This document shows, piece after piece, positions 19,334 to 30,387 of a DNA stretch of 64,000 bases. Each line of letters starts with the position of its first letter. The first letter of the stretch is position 1. The notes below the pieces were generated by a model. It was not told the origin of the DNA and did no database searches. It saw nothing but the letters and a program-made list of their open reading frames with translations. This DNA is from Aphanocapsa lilacina HA4352-LM1. Its GTDB lineage: Bacteria; Cyanobacteriota; Cyanobacteriia; Gloeobacterales; Gloeobacteraceae. The position numbers were made by a program, and so were the translations under genes. The DNA lies in assembly GCA_019359725.1 (NCBI GenBank), contig JAHHGR010000005.1, positions 32,067 through 96,066 of the forward strand. Reading direction: 5' to 3'.

Positions 19334-20074
19334 TCAGGCGAACGGAGCGGCCAGCAAGATCAGGCGAGGAGCGCGATCGGTCGGCGGGTTGGCCCGGTAG
19401 TCGCCGTGGCGATCCAGCAGATAAAATCCGCACCCTTCCAATTCCGCTTCGATCCGCGAAGCCCCGAGCCGTTGCAGCGTGAGCCTCTGGACCAACGTCA
19501 CCGCTTGAGATCGCCAGGTATAGCGGATGCGGATCTGCTCGGCCTCGGCGGCAACCGCCGTGGACTTGTGGAATACCGCTCCGGTCTGCGGGTCGACCAC
19601 CGTCCGTTCACCCGGCAACTCGCCCGTGGCGAGCGCAGCGGCAGGATTGATCAGATCGAGCACCAACAGACCGTCCGCACGCAGATGGCGGCGGCAGCAG
19701 ACCAGACAGGCGCGGCGATCCGCCTCGCTTTGCAAGAACCCCAGAGCGGAGAAGGCGACGACGATGTTGGCGAACGTCTCCTCCAATGCGAAGTTGCGCA
19801 TATCGCCGACTTTCCAGCAGGCATTGTGAGTACGCCGGGTGCGGGCGAGGCGGATCATCGCCTCTGAGCGATCGATCCCCACCACCCGCCGACCATCCGC
19901 CGTCAAGCGCACAGCGAGCCTGCCGCTGCCGCAGGCCAGTTCCAGCACCGGACCGGGGGCCAGGCGCTCGGTATAGTAGGCCACATCGCCGTCAAAAGCG
20001 TCGTACTCCGCGTCGTAGAGGCGGGCGAGCAGATCGTCTTCGTAGTCGGTGCGCTCGATAATCTCCTCAGCCAT
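19334..20074 (-). CDS. Class I SAM-dependent methyltransferase
   Basis: VLELACGSGRLAVRLTADGRRVVGIDRSEAMIRLAR. Confidence 0.9.
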   Translation of the reverse strand: MAEEIIERTDYEDDLLARLYDAEYDAFDGDVAYYTERLAPGPVLELACGSGRLAVRLTADGRRVVGIDRSEAMIRLARTRRTHNACWKVGDMRNFALEETFANIVVAFSALGFLQSEADRRACLVCCRRHLRADGLLVLDLINPAAALATGELPGERTVVDPQTGAVFHKSTAVAAEAEQIRIRYTWRSQAVTLVQRLTLQRLGASRIEAELEGCGFYLLDRHGDYRANPPTDRAPRLILLAAPFA

Positions 20075-20127
20075 GGGCAGGAACCTGTGGGGTCGGTTAG
20101 GTTATCACTATTTCAGTTCAGCATCGA

Positions 20128-21948
20128 GTGCAGGCGATGAAACGAGCGGCAATCGGCACAGCCCTGCTGCTGCTGTCGGCGGGAAACCTCCCTGCCCGGG
20201 CAGCGGAGGTGACGGTGCCCCTGGGGGCGCGGGCCGACAAAATTGAGGTGGTCTACACCAGGCAGGGGCCCATGGCCCTGGTGGGGCTGCTCGACGAAGA
20301 AGCCCTGGCGGTCGTGGACCTGACCAGCAAGCAGATCAAAAGCCGCACACCTTTGGGCATCCGGCCTCTGGTGGTACGCCGCGTCGGTTCCACCAATGTG
20401 GCGGCGGTGGGCGGCCCGGCCAGCGGCAACCTGGTGCTGGTGGACTTCGAGAAGCAGGAGGTTGTCCGCCAGGTCGACCTGGGGTCGGGCATTTTTGATA
20501 TCGCCGTGGACGCGGAGCGGGGTCGCATCGTGGTTACCCACCCGGCGGCGGACCGCATTTCGGTGGTCAACCCCGCCACGGGTCAGGTGCGCATCTTTCC
20601 GATGCCGGGGCCGCCCCTGGCCGCCGCCATCCAGTCGGCCAACGGCAATTTGCTGGTCACCCTGGGCGGGAGCGACCCGCTAGGGTTGGTGATTGTCAAT
20701 CTGGCCAACGGCGAACTGCTCGCCCGCCTCAGAAGCGGCGCCACCCCCGAGGATATGGTGCTCGACCTGGTCCACCAGCAGGCGGTAGTGCTCAACTCCG
20801 GCAGCAATGACCTGACGCTGGTGCCCCTGAGCGCCACGGCCCGCACCGTGCGCACCGTCGGCCTCGACTGGCGGCCGAGCCGGCTGGTGCTCTCCCGAGA
20901 CGGCCGCTACGCCTATGTGACCAGCGGCGAGAGCGACCGGCTGCAGATTGTCGATCTTGAAGCGGGCCAGATTGTCAAAAGCCGTCCCCTCGGGCGCCTG
21001 CCCACCGGTATCGTCCTGTTGGAGGACGACTCGCTGCTGGTGGCTGAGGCGGGCACCCAGGCTCTGCGCCGCATCACCCCCGAGTCCTTTGCGGTGAGCG
21101 AACTGCCCCCGTTGCAGCCAGGTTCGGTAGCCGGGGTGATCACCGACGTGGCTGGTAAGCCGATTACCAAAGGCGTGCTCAAAGTCGAAGGGCGCACGGT
21201 GCCGATCTTGCCCGACGGCTCGTTTCTCATCTCGAAGCTGCCCGCCGGTAAGCACCTGGTCGATGTGCAGGTGCCGGGTTTTCCAGCGTTTTCCGCGCGC
21301 CTGCAGGCGCGCGAGGGCTACGTGGTCACCGATGAAATTCGCCTGCCGCCGCGCTCGCAGGCCGAAAAAGCGGACGGCATCGGCTTTATCGCCGATGTAC
21401 CCCAGTACTCGGAACTGCTCGCCCGCACCCTGGTGGAGCGGCTGGCGGGCAAAGAAAAAACACGCAAGGTGATCTTGCTCAACGGACCACTCGGTCCGCA
21501 TCCGGAGTTCGTGCAACTGGCCCCCACGGTGCGCGATCTCAACTTGCTCGATCGCGACAACCGCTACACCGACGATCTGGAGAAACTGCAGACGATCGGC
21601 CGCAGCCTCGGTCTGCGCTATATCGTCGTCACCCAGGTCCAGTTCACCCGCGGCTACAACACCCAGGGCGATCCGATCATCAATACGCTGCTGCGCTTTT
21701 TTGTGCCGGTGTCGCTGCCCAATTTCAGCCCCAACCAGTTGCGCTCCCAGGCGGTGGCTGTCGTTGTCGACCTGCAGAAGGTACGATCAGGAGATAAAGC
21801 GATGCTGTTTAAGGCCGAAGATCGCGACGATACGGGCGGGCCGCCCCTGTTCGAAGAAGCGGCCGATGGGCTTTTCCGCCTGGAGGTCAAGCGCATGGCC
21901 GAGCAGATCGACAACCAGTGGAAAGAAAAAAGTCCGTTTATCAGCTAG
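20128..21948 (+). CDS. Secreted YVTN/YncE-like beta-propeller protein with carboxypeptidase-regulatory-like segment
   Basis: Signal peptide; repeats such as RIVVTHPAADRISVVNPATGQV, YAYVTSGESDRLQIVDLEAGQIVKSRPLGRLPTGIVL; VAGVITDVAGKPITKGVLKVEGR. Confidence 0.75.
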   Translation: MQAMKRAAIGTALLLLSAGNLPARAAEVTVPLGARADKIEVVYTRQGPMALVGLLDEEALAVVDLTSKQIKSRTPLGIRPLVVRRVGSTNVAAVGGPASGNLVLVDFEKQEVVRQVDLGSGIFDIAVDAERGRIVVTHPAADRISVVNPATGQVRIFPMPGPPLAAAIQSANGNLLVTLGGSDPLGLVIVNLANGELLARLRSGATPEDMVLDLVHQQAVVLNSGSNDLTLVPLSATARTVRTVGLDWRPSRLVLSRDGRYAYVTSGESDRLQIVDLEAGQIVKSRPLGRLPTGIVLLEDDSLLVAEAGTQALRRITPESFAVSELPPLQPGSVAGVITDVAGKPITKGVLKVEGRTVPILPDGSFLISKLPAGKHLVDVQVPGFPAFSARLQAREGYVVTDEIRLPPRSQAEKADGIGFIADVPQYSELLARTLVERLAGKEKTRKVILLNGPLGPHPEFVQLAPTVRDLNLLDRDNRYTDDLEKLQTIGRSLGLRYIVVTQVQFTRGYNTQGDPIINTLLRFFVPVSLPNFSPNQLRSQAVAVVVDLQKVRSGDKAMLFKAEDRDDTGGPPLFEEAADGLFRLEVKRMAEQIDNQWKEKSPFIS

Positions 21949-21957
21949 GAGAACGCT

Positions 21958-22260
21958 GTGAGCAAAAACCAGTTCAGCATTGCCGAATTTACCGCCCGGG
22001 TGGAGCGGGTGGCAGGCCGGGTCGACCCGGTGCTGCGCGTCTCCCAGGCGGGTCCGGACATGGTACTGGTCACCTACCCGGGTCTTAGCAAACACGTCTG
22101 GGTCAAAGCCGCCGACGAAGGCGAAAAATTCGTCGTCCTCAAGACCCGCACCGACGCTCCCCGCCCCGCCCACATGGGTGAAATCGGCGCGGTAGGCGAA
22201 GGATTTCTAGCTGAGATCCTGGGCAACTACGTTGCCGAAGTCGGCAACCCCAGTCTCTAG
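21958..22260 (+). CDS. Hypothetical protein (100 aa)
   Basis: [60 protein letters not shown]; closely follows the upstream CDS. Confidence 0.65.
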   Translation: MSKNQFSIAEFTARVERVAGRVDPVLRVSQAGPDMVLVTYPGLSKHVWVKAADEGEKFVVLKTRTDAPRPAHMGEIGAVGEGFLAEILGNYVAEVGNPSL

Positions 22261-22292
22261 GCACCCTTGATTTCTCCGTATTCGGCCTGGCC

Positions 22293-23270
22293 ATGAACAC
22301 CGTCAACTACCTGCGCATCTCCCTGGTGGACCGCTGCAACTTTCGCTGCAGCTACTGCATGCCCACGGGCGAAGCGATAACCTACCTGCACCGCTCGGAA
22401 ATTTTGAGCTACGAGGAGCTGCTGTTTCTGGTGGGCGAAGTCTTTTTGCCCCTGGGGATCGACCGCTTTCGTCTCACCGGCGGCGAGCCGCTGCTCAGGC
22501 GGGGGGTAGTGGGCTTCGTGCGCGCCCTGGTGGGATTGCCGGGGGTGGCGGACGTGTCGCTGAGCACCAACGCCTATCTGCTCGAAGAACTGGCGGAGGA
22601 CCTGTACGCCGCCGGTCTGAGGCGGGTGAATATTTCACTGGACTCCCTCGACCCGGGGGTATTCGCGCGCATCACCGGTCGCGACCACTGGCACAAAGTC
22701 TGGGCAGGCATCCAGGTGGCACACCGGGTGGGTTTCGACCCGCTCAAGCTCAATATCGTAGTCCTGCCCGGGATCAACGAACAGGAAGTGCCGGCTCTGG
22801 CCGCCCTCACCCTCGATCGGCTGTGGCACGTGCGCTTCATCGAATTCATGCCGATTGGCAACACCGGTTACTTTGAGCAGGCAGGCTGGGTGGATTCCGA
22901 GGCGCTGCGCCGCCGCATCCGCGAACGCTTCGGCCTGGCGGAAGGCACCTGCTATGGCAACGGTCCGGCCGATGTGTTTCAGATTCCGGGGGCCAAAGGC
23001 ACCGTCGGCTTTATCTCCCAGATGTCCGAGTGCTTTTGCAGCCGCTGCAACCGGGTGCGGCTGGCGGCCGACGGTTTTTTGCGGCCCTGCCTGCTCAACG
23101 AAGCCGATCAAATCGACCTCAAGACGCCCTTGCGCGCCGGGGCGGGCGCCGCTCAACTGCGCGAGCTGGTAAGTGAACTGCTGCTTCGCAAACCCGAAAT
23201 CAACTTTCGCGAGCGCGACCGGGGGACCACCGGCTCCTATGGCCGCACTATGTCTCAAATTGGTGGTTAA
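22293..23270 (+). CDS. moaA: GTP 3',8-cyclase MoaA
   Basis: [22 protein letters not shown] radical-SAM CX3CX2[13 protein letters not shown]-terminal CX2C...C cluster ([23 protein letters not shown]). Confidence 0.95.
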   Translation: MNTVNYLRISLVDRCNFRCSYCMPTGEAITYLHRSEILSYEELLFLVGEVFLPLGIDRFRLTGGEPLLRRGVVGFVRALVGLPGVADVSLSTNAYLLEELAEDLYAAGLRRVNISLDSLDPGVFARITGRDHWHKVWAGIQVAHRVGFDPLKLNIVVLPGINEQEVPALAALTLDRLWHVRFIEFMPIGNTGYFEQAGWVDSEALRRRIRERFGLAEGTCYGNGPADVFQIPGAKGTVGFISQMSECFCSRCNRVRLAADGFLRPCLLNEADQIDLKTPLRAGAGAAQLRELVSELLLRKPEINFRERDRGTTGSYGRTMSQIGG

Positions 23271-23278
23271 TACCTATT

Positions 23279-23356
23279 GCCCATAGCGCTGGCGCCCGCT
23301 GCCGGGGTTCTGAGCTGTTCGCCACCACCGCCGGGTGGCGACGGGCTGCTATGGGC
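23279..23356. other. Structured intergenic element (nested hairpins)
   Basis: Outer 9-bp perfect stem gcccatagc/gctatgggc (23279-23287 / 23348-23356) enclosing an 8-bp hairpin tcgccacc/ggtggcga. Confidence 0.45.
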
Positions 23357-23406
23357 CGCAGGCAACGGACAGAGGGTGTATGATTGCCGTACCTCCCGAA
23401 CTTTTC

Positions 23407-23415
23407 TGTTATAAT
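23407..23415 (+). promoter_or_regulatory. Extended -10 promoter for metG
   Basis: TG-T-TATAAT about 55 bp upstream of the metG start. Confidence 0.5.
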
Positions 23416-23466
23416 TCATTAACATTTTTCGGTTTTCCGAACGGTCCATTCCAGTTCGATTGAGTC

Positions 23467-25026
23467 TTGATGCAGATGACGCAGGGTTTTGCACTTACAA
23501 CCCCACTGTTTTACGTCAATGCTTTGCCCCACATCGGCAGTGCCTACCCGACGCTGGCAGCGGACGCGGTGGCGCGCTATCACCGTTTGCGGGGCCGCTC
23601 CGTGCGTTTTGTGACCGGCACCGACGAGTACGGGCTTAAGATTGAGCGGCAGGCGGCGGAGCGCAACTTGACCCCTCGCGAGCACTGTAACGAGATTGCC
23701 GCCGGGTTCGAGAAACTCTGGCAGGCGCTGTCAATCGATTACGACCGCTTCATCCGCACCACCGATCCGCGCCACGCCGCGATCGTGCGCGAATTTTTCG
23801 AGCGCTGCTGGCAGACGGGCGACATTTACAAAGGTCGCTACACGGGCCTGTACTGCGTCGATTGCGAAGAGTTCAAAAAAAAACCCGACGAGGACTACTT
23901 CGTCGAAAACGGCGAGCCTCGTTGCAAGATTCACCTCAAGCCATTGCGCGAGCAGGACGAAGAGAACTATATTTTTGCGCTCTCGCGCTACCAGCAAAAA
24001 CTGGAGCAATACTTCGACGAACATCCCGAATTTGTGCAGCCCGATTTTCGTGCCCACGAGGTGCGCAATTTCATTGCCGGGGGACTCGAAGACTTTTCGA
24101 TCTCGCGGGCCAATGTCTCGTGGGGGCTGCCGATTCCCGTCGATCCCAGCCAGACGATTTATGTCTGGTTCAACGCGCTACTGGGCTATGTGACGGCCCT
24201 GCTCGAACCCGACGACGAACCCACCTTAGAAAACGCCCTCGCGCGCTGGTGGCCCATCGATCTGCACATTGTCGGCAAGGACATTTTGCGCTTTCACGCC
24301 GTCTACTGGCCGGCGATGCTGATGTCGGCGGGGTTGCCGCTGCCGGGGATGATCTTCGGCCACGGGTTTTTGACGCGCGACGGCCGCAAGATGGGCAAGG
24401 CCCTTGGCAACGTCATCGACCCAGGTACGCTCGTTGAACAGTATGGTTCCGATGCGGTACGTTACTATTTTCTCAAAGCGATCGAATTTGGACGCGACAA
24501 TGACTTTAACGAAACCCGTTTTCGCGAGATTCTTAACGCAGATCTGGCCAATGATCTGGGCAATTTGCTAAATCGAACTGGTAACATGGTTGTCAAGTAT
24601 TGCGGTGGTGTTGTCCCTTCCGTTGCGATCGATCCCACCGACACCCTGCGGGACAAGGCCACTGGCCTTGCGCAGGTGTGCGCCGAGCATTGGGAGGCGC
24701 TACGGTTTTCCGAGGCTAGCGAGTTGGCGCTGGCCTTGGTGCGGGCGGGCAACCGCTACCTCGATGCGCGCGCGCCCTGGTCGCTGTACAAAAAAGGCGA
24801 GCAGGCGCAGGTTGAACAGGTACTCTACGCGGTTCTCGAATCGGTGCGCATCGCAGCGGTGCTGCTGTCGCCGCTGATTCCGGGGTTGGCCGCCGAGATC
24901 TACCGGCAACTGGGATTCTCCATCCAGGCTTGGGAGGATCGCAGTTGGGACGATGCCTTGTGGGGCGGTTTGCCGGGGGGGCAGCCGCTCTGTTTGGGGT
25001 CGCCTCTATTTCCCCGCCTGGAATAA
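23467..25026 (+). CDS. metG: Methionyl-tRNA synthetase
   Basis: TTPLFYVNALPHIGSAYPTLAADAVARY, GTDEYGLK, KMGKALGN (KMSKS-type) motifs. Confidence 0.96.
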   Translation: MMQMTQGFALTTPLFYVNALPHIGSAYPTLAADAVARYHRLRGRSVRFVTGTDEYGLKIERQAAERNLTPREHCNEIAAGFEKLWQALSIDYDRFIRTTDPRHAAIVREFFERCWQTGDIYKGRYTGLYCVDCEEFKKKPDEDYFVENGEPRCKIHLKPLREQDEENYIFALSRYQQKLEQYFDEHPEFVQPDFRAHEVRNFIAGGLEDFSISRANVSWGLPIPVDPSQTIYVWFNALLGYVTALLEPDDEPTLENALARWWPIDLHIVGKDILRFHAVYWPAMLMSAGLPLPGMIFGHGFLTRDGRKMGKALGNVIDPGTLVEQYGSDAVRYYFLKAIEFGRDNDFNETRFREILNADLANDLGNLLNRTGNMVVKYCGGVVPSVAIDPTDTLRDKATGLAQVCAEHWEALRFSEASELALALVRAGNRYLDARAPWSLYKKGEQAQVEQVLYAVLESVRIAAVLLSPLIPGLAAEIYRQLGFSIQAWEDRSWDDALWGGLPGGQPLCLGSPLFPRLE

Positions 25027-25059
25027 GGTTTACTTATCTCCGACGAGGTTGACTTATTT

Positions 25060-25725
25060 ATGACCGCTTCTTCAGAGACCGAAGGACTACTAGCCCGAGA
25101 GCAGGCGATGATGCGCGGGCGGGTGGCCATCTTCATCGATGGCTCGAACCTCTTTTACGCTGCGCTGCAGTTGGGGATCGAGATCGATTACACCAAGCTG
25201 CTGAATCGTCTGACCAGCGGTTCGCGCCTGCTGCGTTCATTTTTCTACACCGGCGTCGATCGGGCCAACGAAAAGCAGCAGGGCTTTTTGCTGTGGATGC
25301 GCCGCAACGGCTACCGGGTGATCACCAAGGACTTGGTGCAGTTGCCCGACGGTTCCAAAAAGGCCAACCTCGACGTCGAAATTGCCGTCGACATGCTCTC
25401 GCTGGCGGGTTCCTACGACACGGCGATCCTCGTCTCGGGCGACGGCGACCTGGCCTATGCCGTCAATGCCGCCTCCTACAAGGGAGTGCGCGTCGAGGTG
25501 GTAAGCCTGCGCTCGATGACCAGCGACTACCTCATCAACGTCGCCGATCGCTACATCGACTTGGAGCAGATCAAAGAGGACATCCAGAAGGCCCCCCGCC
25601 AGAACGGCTATGCCTACCGGCCGCTGCCGACGAGCCACACCGCCAACGGCTTCCACCACGGTACCAACGGCTCCAACGGCGCCCACAGTCTCGTCGTCAA
25701 CACCGTCGAGGACGAAGCGAGATAG
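25060..25725 (+). CDS. NYN-domain / LabA-like (DUF88) protein
   Basis: RVAIFIDGSNLFYAALQLGIEIDYTKLLNRL...DVEIAVDMLSLAGSYDTAILVSGDGDLAYAVNAASYKGVRVEVVSL. Confidence 0.9.
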   Translation: MTASSETEGLLAREQAMMRGRVAIFIDGSNLFYAALQLGIEIDYTKLLNRLTSGSRLLRSFFYTGVDRANEKQQGFLLWMRRNGYRVITKDLVQLPDGSKKANLDVEIAVDMLSLAGSYDTAILVSGDGDLAYAVNAASYKGVRVEVVSLRSMTSDYLINVADRYIDLEQIKEDIQKAPRQNGYAYRPLPTSHTANGFHHGTNGSNGAHSLVVNTVEDEAR

Positions 25726-25729
25726 TCCC

Positions 25730-26578
25730 TTGACGGGCACGCTCTACCTGGTGGCGACACCGATCGGCAACCTCGAAGACATCACCCTGCGGGCGCTACG
25801 CGTCCTCAAAGCGTGCGACCGGATCGCCTGCGAGGACACGCGCCACTCGCGCAAACTGCTCGCCCACTTCGAGATCTCCAGGCCGATGGTGAGTTTCCAC
25901 GCCCACAACGCCCACGCTCGCACGGGCGAACTGGTGGCCGCCCTTCAAGAGGGCCGGGACATCGCTCTAATCACCGACGCGGGCATGCCCGGCGTGAGCG
26001 ATCCTGGCGCCGAACTGGTGGCCGCCTGCCGGGCTGAGAATCTGCCGGTCAGCGTCATTCCTGGCCCGAGCGCCCTGACCGCTGCGCTGGCCCTGGCAGG
26101 CTTTTCCGAGCCCCGCTTCGTTTTTGAAGGCTTTTTGCCTACCACCGGTCGCCGCCGCGCCCGCCTGGTGGCCCTGGCGCGCGAGGAGCGTCCGGTGGTG
26201 CTGTTCGAGGCCCCCCACCGCCTGCTGCGCACCCTGGCGGATCTGAGCACCCACCTGGGGGCGGAGCGGCCCATCGTCATCTGCCGCGAACTGACCAAAA
26301 TTCACGAGCAAATCTGGCGGGGTAGCCTTTCAGAGGCGATTGCTTACTTTGAATCCACCCCACCCCGGGGCGAATTTACCCTGGTCATCGAAGGTACCCC
26401 CCCTCAGCCGCCCGAGCCGCCCACCCGGGAGCAGTTGCAGACGAGTCTAGAGGCGATGCTTGCCTCCGGCCTCTCGCGCTCGGAGGCAAGCCGTCAACTG
26501 GCCGCCCAGACCGGCCTGCCGCGCAAAGAGATCTACCGGCTGTCGCTCACCCTCGAAGCGGATGGCAGATCCCAATAG
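25730..26578 (+). CDS. rsmI: 16S rRNA (cytidine-2'-O-)-methyltransferase RsmI
   Basis: (TTG start) TGTLYLVATPIGNLEDITLRALRVLKACDRIACEDTRHSRKLL; ITDAGMPGVSDPGAELV. Confidence 0.95.
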   Translation: MTGTLYLVATPIGNLEDITLRALRVLKACDRIACEDTRHSRKLLAHFEISRPMVSFHAHNAHARTGELVAALQEGRDIALITDAGMPGVSDPGAELVAACRAENLPVSVIPGPSALTAALALAGFSEPRFVFEGFLPTTGRRRARLVALAREERPVVLFEAPHRLLRTLADLSTHLGAERPIVICRELTKIHEQIWRGSLSEAIAYFESTPPRGEFTLVIEGTPPQPPEPPTREQLQTSLEAMLASGLSRSEASRQLAAQTGLPRKEIYRLSLTLEADGRSQ

Positions 26579-26604
26579 AAGTCTGTTAGGATGGGCAAGT
26601 TCGA

Positions 26605-26681
<77 letters not shown>

Positions 26682-26907
26682 TATCAAGTGAAGCGTCGGC
26701 AGGTTTTTCTTCCGGCGCTTTTGCTTTTTTGCAGAGGATGATTAAAGCCGCAAGATCCCTTGAGCTTGGCAATAAGCCCGAAAATTGATGCCCTCCCCAT
26801 CGTCCTCGATTGCAGGTCCAGCCTCCGATGCTTACAAGCCGCTACAACTAAAATAGTGCGCAGGCTGCCGCCCGCCGGACAACCTGGCCCTTTATTTCAA
26901 GCTCTCT

Positions 26908-28128
26908 ATGAGATCCATCCCAATGACTATCGCCCCGCTCAGTTGGGCAGAACTGGAAGCGCTCACAGATTTTCAATTGGATACCGTGAATGGGCCGACC
27001 AACGCCCAGGCCCGTCTACGCCTGTTTGGCCTCACCGAATCCGCTGTGCGAGTTACCCTTTACCGCGACAATCACGCCTGGTGCCCCTACTGCCAGAAGG
27101 TCTGGCTGTGGCTTGAAGAAAAACAGCTCCCCTACCGCATCGAAAAAGTGACGATGTTCTGCTACGGGCAGAAGGAGAGCTGGTACAAGCGCAAGGTGCC
27201 CTCCGGCATGCTGCCGGCTATCGAATTGGCCGGCCGGGTGATCACAGAAAGCGACGACATCTTGATTGCCCTCGAACGGGCCTTCGGTCCATTGGGAGCG
27301 GGCATGGAAGACCCCACGGTGCTCCCCCTGCGGCGGCTGGAGCGGCTTTTATTTAGGGCCTGGTGCACCTGGCTTTGCTATCCGGCCGGTTCGTCTGGCG
27401 AGGAGCAGCGCAATCGCGACCAGTTCAAAGCCGTGGTCGCTGCGGTCGAAGATGCCCTCGTTCGCACCTCGGGGCCTTATTTTCTAGAGCAGTTCGGCAC
27501 CGCCGATGTGATCTTCACGCCCTACGTCGAACGGATGAACGCCAGCCTCTACTACTACAAGGGCTACTCCCTGCGCGAAGAAAATCCCCACCTGGCTGCC
27601 TGGTTTGCAGCGATGGAAAGCCGACCCGCCTACCGCGGCACCCAGAGCGACTTCCACACCCATGTCCACGACTTGCCGCCCCAAATGGGAGGCTGCTGGG
27701 AAAACGGCGAGCCCCAGATGCAACGCAATAAAGCACGGGTAGATTGTGGTCCTTGGGCCGGACTGCCCGATGTGGCTTACCCCGAGCCCGAAAACTCGCG
27801 CGCGGAAGCTCTTCAGCGGGTGCTCAAGCACCGCACCAACATCATTCGAGTCAACCCCGCCGATCGCCGATTGTTCGACGAAGCGCTGCGCTGTGCCCTG
27901 ACCCACCTGATCACCGGCCAAGCCTGCACACCGCCGCCGGGCTCCGACCCGGCCCTGCGATATTTGCGCGACCGGATAAACGTGCCCCGTGACATGTCTA
28001 TCTACGCGGCCAAACGGTTGCGCGAATCCCTGGAGCAAACCGCCGCTTTGGTGGGCGATGGCCAGGGTCCCCCTCTACCTGTCCAGCATCGGCGCGACCA
28101 GGACCCGGCGAATTTTGCCGGCGTTTGA
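26908..28128 (+). CDS. Glutathione S-transferase-like protein
   Basis: [39 protein letters not shown]... thioredoxin-fold GST N-domain. Confidence 0.88.
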   Translation: MRSIPMTIAPLSWAELEALTDFQLDTVNGPTNAQARLRLFGLTESAVRVTLYRDNHAWCPYCQKVWLWLEEKQLPYRIEKVTMFCYGQKESWYKRKVPSGMLPAIELAGRVITESDDILIALERAFGPLGAGMEDPTVLPLRRLERLLFRAWCTWLCYPAGSSGEEQRNRDQFKAVVAAVEDALVRTSGPYFLEQFGTADVIFTPYVERMNASLYYYKGYSLREENPHLAAWFAAMESRPAYRGTQSDFHTHVHDLPPQMGGCWENGEPQMQRNKARVDCGPWAGLPDVAYPEPENSRAEALQRVLKHRTNIIRVNPADRRLFDEALRCALTHLITGQACTPPPGSDPALRYLRDRINVPRDMSIYAAKRLRESLEQTAALVGDGQGPPLPVQHRRDQDPANFAGV

Positions 28129-28285
28129 GGTGAGGCGCTCCACACCTACACCGAGGCCATCGACTTGTGGACCGGAAATCGATTAGCCTCAGCGCAGTTG
28201 AAGTGCCTTTCCTGCTTTGTGCATAGTTTGCTCTGCGGGCGCACTGCGATGATGAAGATGTCGGCCGGAGCAAAGAAGGTACGCG

Positions 28286-29338
28286 ATGTTTGTGCTGCTG
28301 TCGATCCTGGTGCTGGGACTGCTCATCGTGGTGCACGAGCTGGGCCATTTTCTGGCGGCCCGCTGGCAACATATCCGGGTAAGCCGCTTCTCGATCGGCT
28401 TTGGGCCGGTGGTTGCCCGCTACCAGGGGCCGGAGGTGGAGTACGCCCTGCGCGCCTTGCCCCTGGGCGGCTATGTCGGCTTTCCCGACGACGACCCGGA
28501 TAGCGGTATACCCAAAGACGATCCGAATTTGCTCAAGAATCGACCGATTCTCGATAGAACGATCGTTCTGCTTGCCGGGGTGACGGCGAACTTTGTCTTC
28601 GGCTATCTGGTGCTGTTGGCGCTGGTGGTGCTGGGGGGCGTTCCTGAGACCCAGGTGCAGCCCGGCGCCCTCATCCAGCAGGTGACGGCCGGTCAGGCGG
28701 CCGAGCGCGCGGGGCTCGAAGCGGGCGATGTTGTCCTCGAAGCGGCAGGGCGGCCCATCGGCAGTGGCGATGGGGCGCTGGCCCAACTGAGCCGGGTGTT
28801 TCAGGCCAATCCCGACAAGCCCGTCAATCTGGTAATCCGGCGCGGCGAGCAGCGGCGGCCCGTGGCCCTCACCCCAAGTACCCAGGGCAAAGTCGGCGTT
28901 TCGCTCTCTCCCAACGGCACTGTGACGCGCCGGGCACCCCGGGATATCGCCGAAGTTTTCACCAGCAGCGCCACCGCCTACGGCCGCATCGCCGTAGCGA
29001 CTTTGAACGGCTTCGGCCAGCTTTTTACCGGCCGGGCGGGAATCGACCAACTTACCGGACCGGTGGGAATCGTCGCCGTCACCGCCCAGGCCGCCCAGAG
29101 CGACTGGCTCAACTTGTTCTACGTGGCGGCGTTGATTTCCTTTAACCTCGCGGTGCTGAACCTGCTGCCCCTGCCGGCCCTCGACGGCGGACAACTGGTG
29201 TTCGTCATTGCCGAGGCGCTGCGGGGCAAACCCGTCCCCGACAAGATACAAAACTACGTCAACCAGGCGGGCATGCTGGTGCTGCTTGGATTGGGCATAC
29301 TATTGATCTTTCGGGACACCTTCAATCTGCTTCAGTGA
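28286..29338 (+). CDS. RIP zinc metalloprotease (RseP/S2P-like)
   Basis: VVHELGHFLAARW HExxH, PDZ segment, NLLPLPALDGG motif. Confidence 0.94.
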   Translation: MFVLLSILVLGLLIVVHELGHFLAARWQHIRVSRFSIGFGPVVARYQGPEVEYALRALPLGGYVGFPDDDPDSGIPKDDPNLLKNRPILDRTIVLLAGVTANFVFGYLVLLALVVLGGVPETQVQPGALIQQVTAGQAAERAGLEAGDVVLEAAGRPIGSGDGALAQLSRVFQANPDKPVNLVIRRGEQRRPVALTPSTQGKVGVSLSPNGTVTRRAPRDIAEVFTSSATAYGRIAVATLNGFGQLFTGRAGIDQLTGPVGIVAVTAQAAQSDWLNLFYVAALISFNLAVLNLLPLPALDGGQLVFVIAEALRGKPVPDKIQNYVNQAGMLVLLGLGILLIFRDTFNLLQ

Positions 29339-29363
29339 GTGTCCTGCCGCCTGCGGCCCGCCG

Positions 29364-30005
29364 TTACCGGCTGGGCAGCGGTGTGGTGTCGTCCCCCCAA
29401 ATTTTTTGCTCGCTAAAGCCCAGTTCTTCAAAATCAGCTGCCCGCAGGTGGGCTTCGCCGGCACAGAAAAATTCGTCCAGTTGCGGCGATTTGACCGATG
29501 TGCCCGCGAGCATCGCGTGCGCTTGACCGCGGTGGTGGATCTGGTGCTGAAAAAGATGGGCGAGCACCCGTACCAGCGGTTCAGTCTGGATGCCGAAGGA
29601 GCGCGCCAGGTGTACCGGCAGGGCAAGCAGCGGTTCTGTGAGCGACTCGCAAAGGGCGATCAGGCGCCGGTCCGCCCCAAGTTGCGCCTGCCAAAGCGGC
29701 CCGCACGCCTCGAAAGGCTCCTCGGGATCAAAAAAATGCAAGGCTTCCGGGTTGGGCGGTTCGCCCTGCACGCTGCGCTCTGTAGCATCGAGGTAGTACC
29801 AGTCGACTGTAACGCTATGGTTGAGCGTCGCTTTGATAGATGGAAAAAACCCGGTTCTCGCTGTGGCAAAATCGGTCTGACTAAGCTGAGCGCAGGCTTT
29901 GAGCAAGCGGTGGTTGGACCAGGCGTTGTTGTAGGCCATGGTCGCGAAATGGTGGGCAAGAGTTTCCATAGTCAGCCGGTGTCGGCATGATGAATTTTTG
30001 TCCAC
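29364..30005 (-). CDS. DinB family protein
   Basis: MAYNNAWSNHRLLKACAQLSQTDF...LFQHQIHHRGQAHAML. Confidence 0.88.
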   Translation of the reverse strand: MDKNSSCRHRLTMETLAHHFATMAYNNAWSNHRLLKACAQLSQTDFATARTGFFPSIKATLNHSVTVDWYYLDATERSVQGEPPNPEALHFFDPEEPFEACGPLWQAQLGADRRLIALCESLTEPLLALPVHLARSFGIQTEPLVRVLAHLFQHQIHHRGQAHAMLAGTSVKSPQLDEFFCAGEAHLRAADFEELGFSEQKIWGDDTTPLPSR

Positions 30006-30147
30006 CTAATCATAGCGATCTGGGAGTGGACTCATCCTGGAGTGAACCCCTCCGGTGAGACAGCCTTCTGGCCTTCTTAAGTAGGTTGGCTTGTCAGACT
30101 TGTCTCACGAACGATGCTTGCCTCAAATTCAACGGGCGGCAAGTACC

Positions 30148-30279
30148 CAGGGCTGTTTCATTCTAGCTTTGCATTGGATGCAAATGAGAATCGAGAGCGG
30201 CAAAAGCCTTATTGCTTGTTGAGCAGGTCAAGCTTATTGACATGGCCGAATGGGGTTTTTGGAGAATGAAACAGCCCTG
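30148..30279. mobile_element. 132-bp MITE-like element nested in the IS3 relic
   Basis: 17-bp perfect terminal inverted repeat CAGGGCTGTTTCATTCT / AGAATGAAACAGCCCTG; no coding capacity. Confidence 0.7.
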
Positions 30280-30387
30280 CGCGGAACACCCGTCCAATCG
30301 CACATTGCAGCAACCGATTGTTCCCCCGAGTGCTCGGCAATCACCCGGTAGATGATGGCGGCGACTTCCGCTCTTTGACCTGCTTCT

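Noticed and set aside
28070-29251. 417-aa - strand ORF over the protease gene
   Set aside because: Antisense of the RIP metalloprotease; no protein-like motifs.
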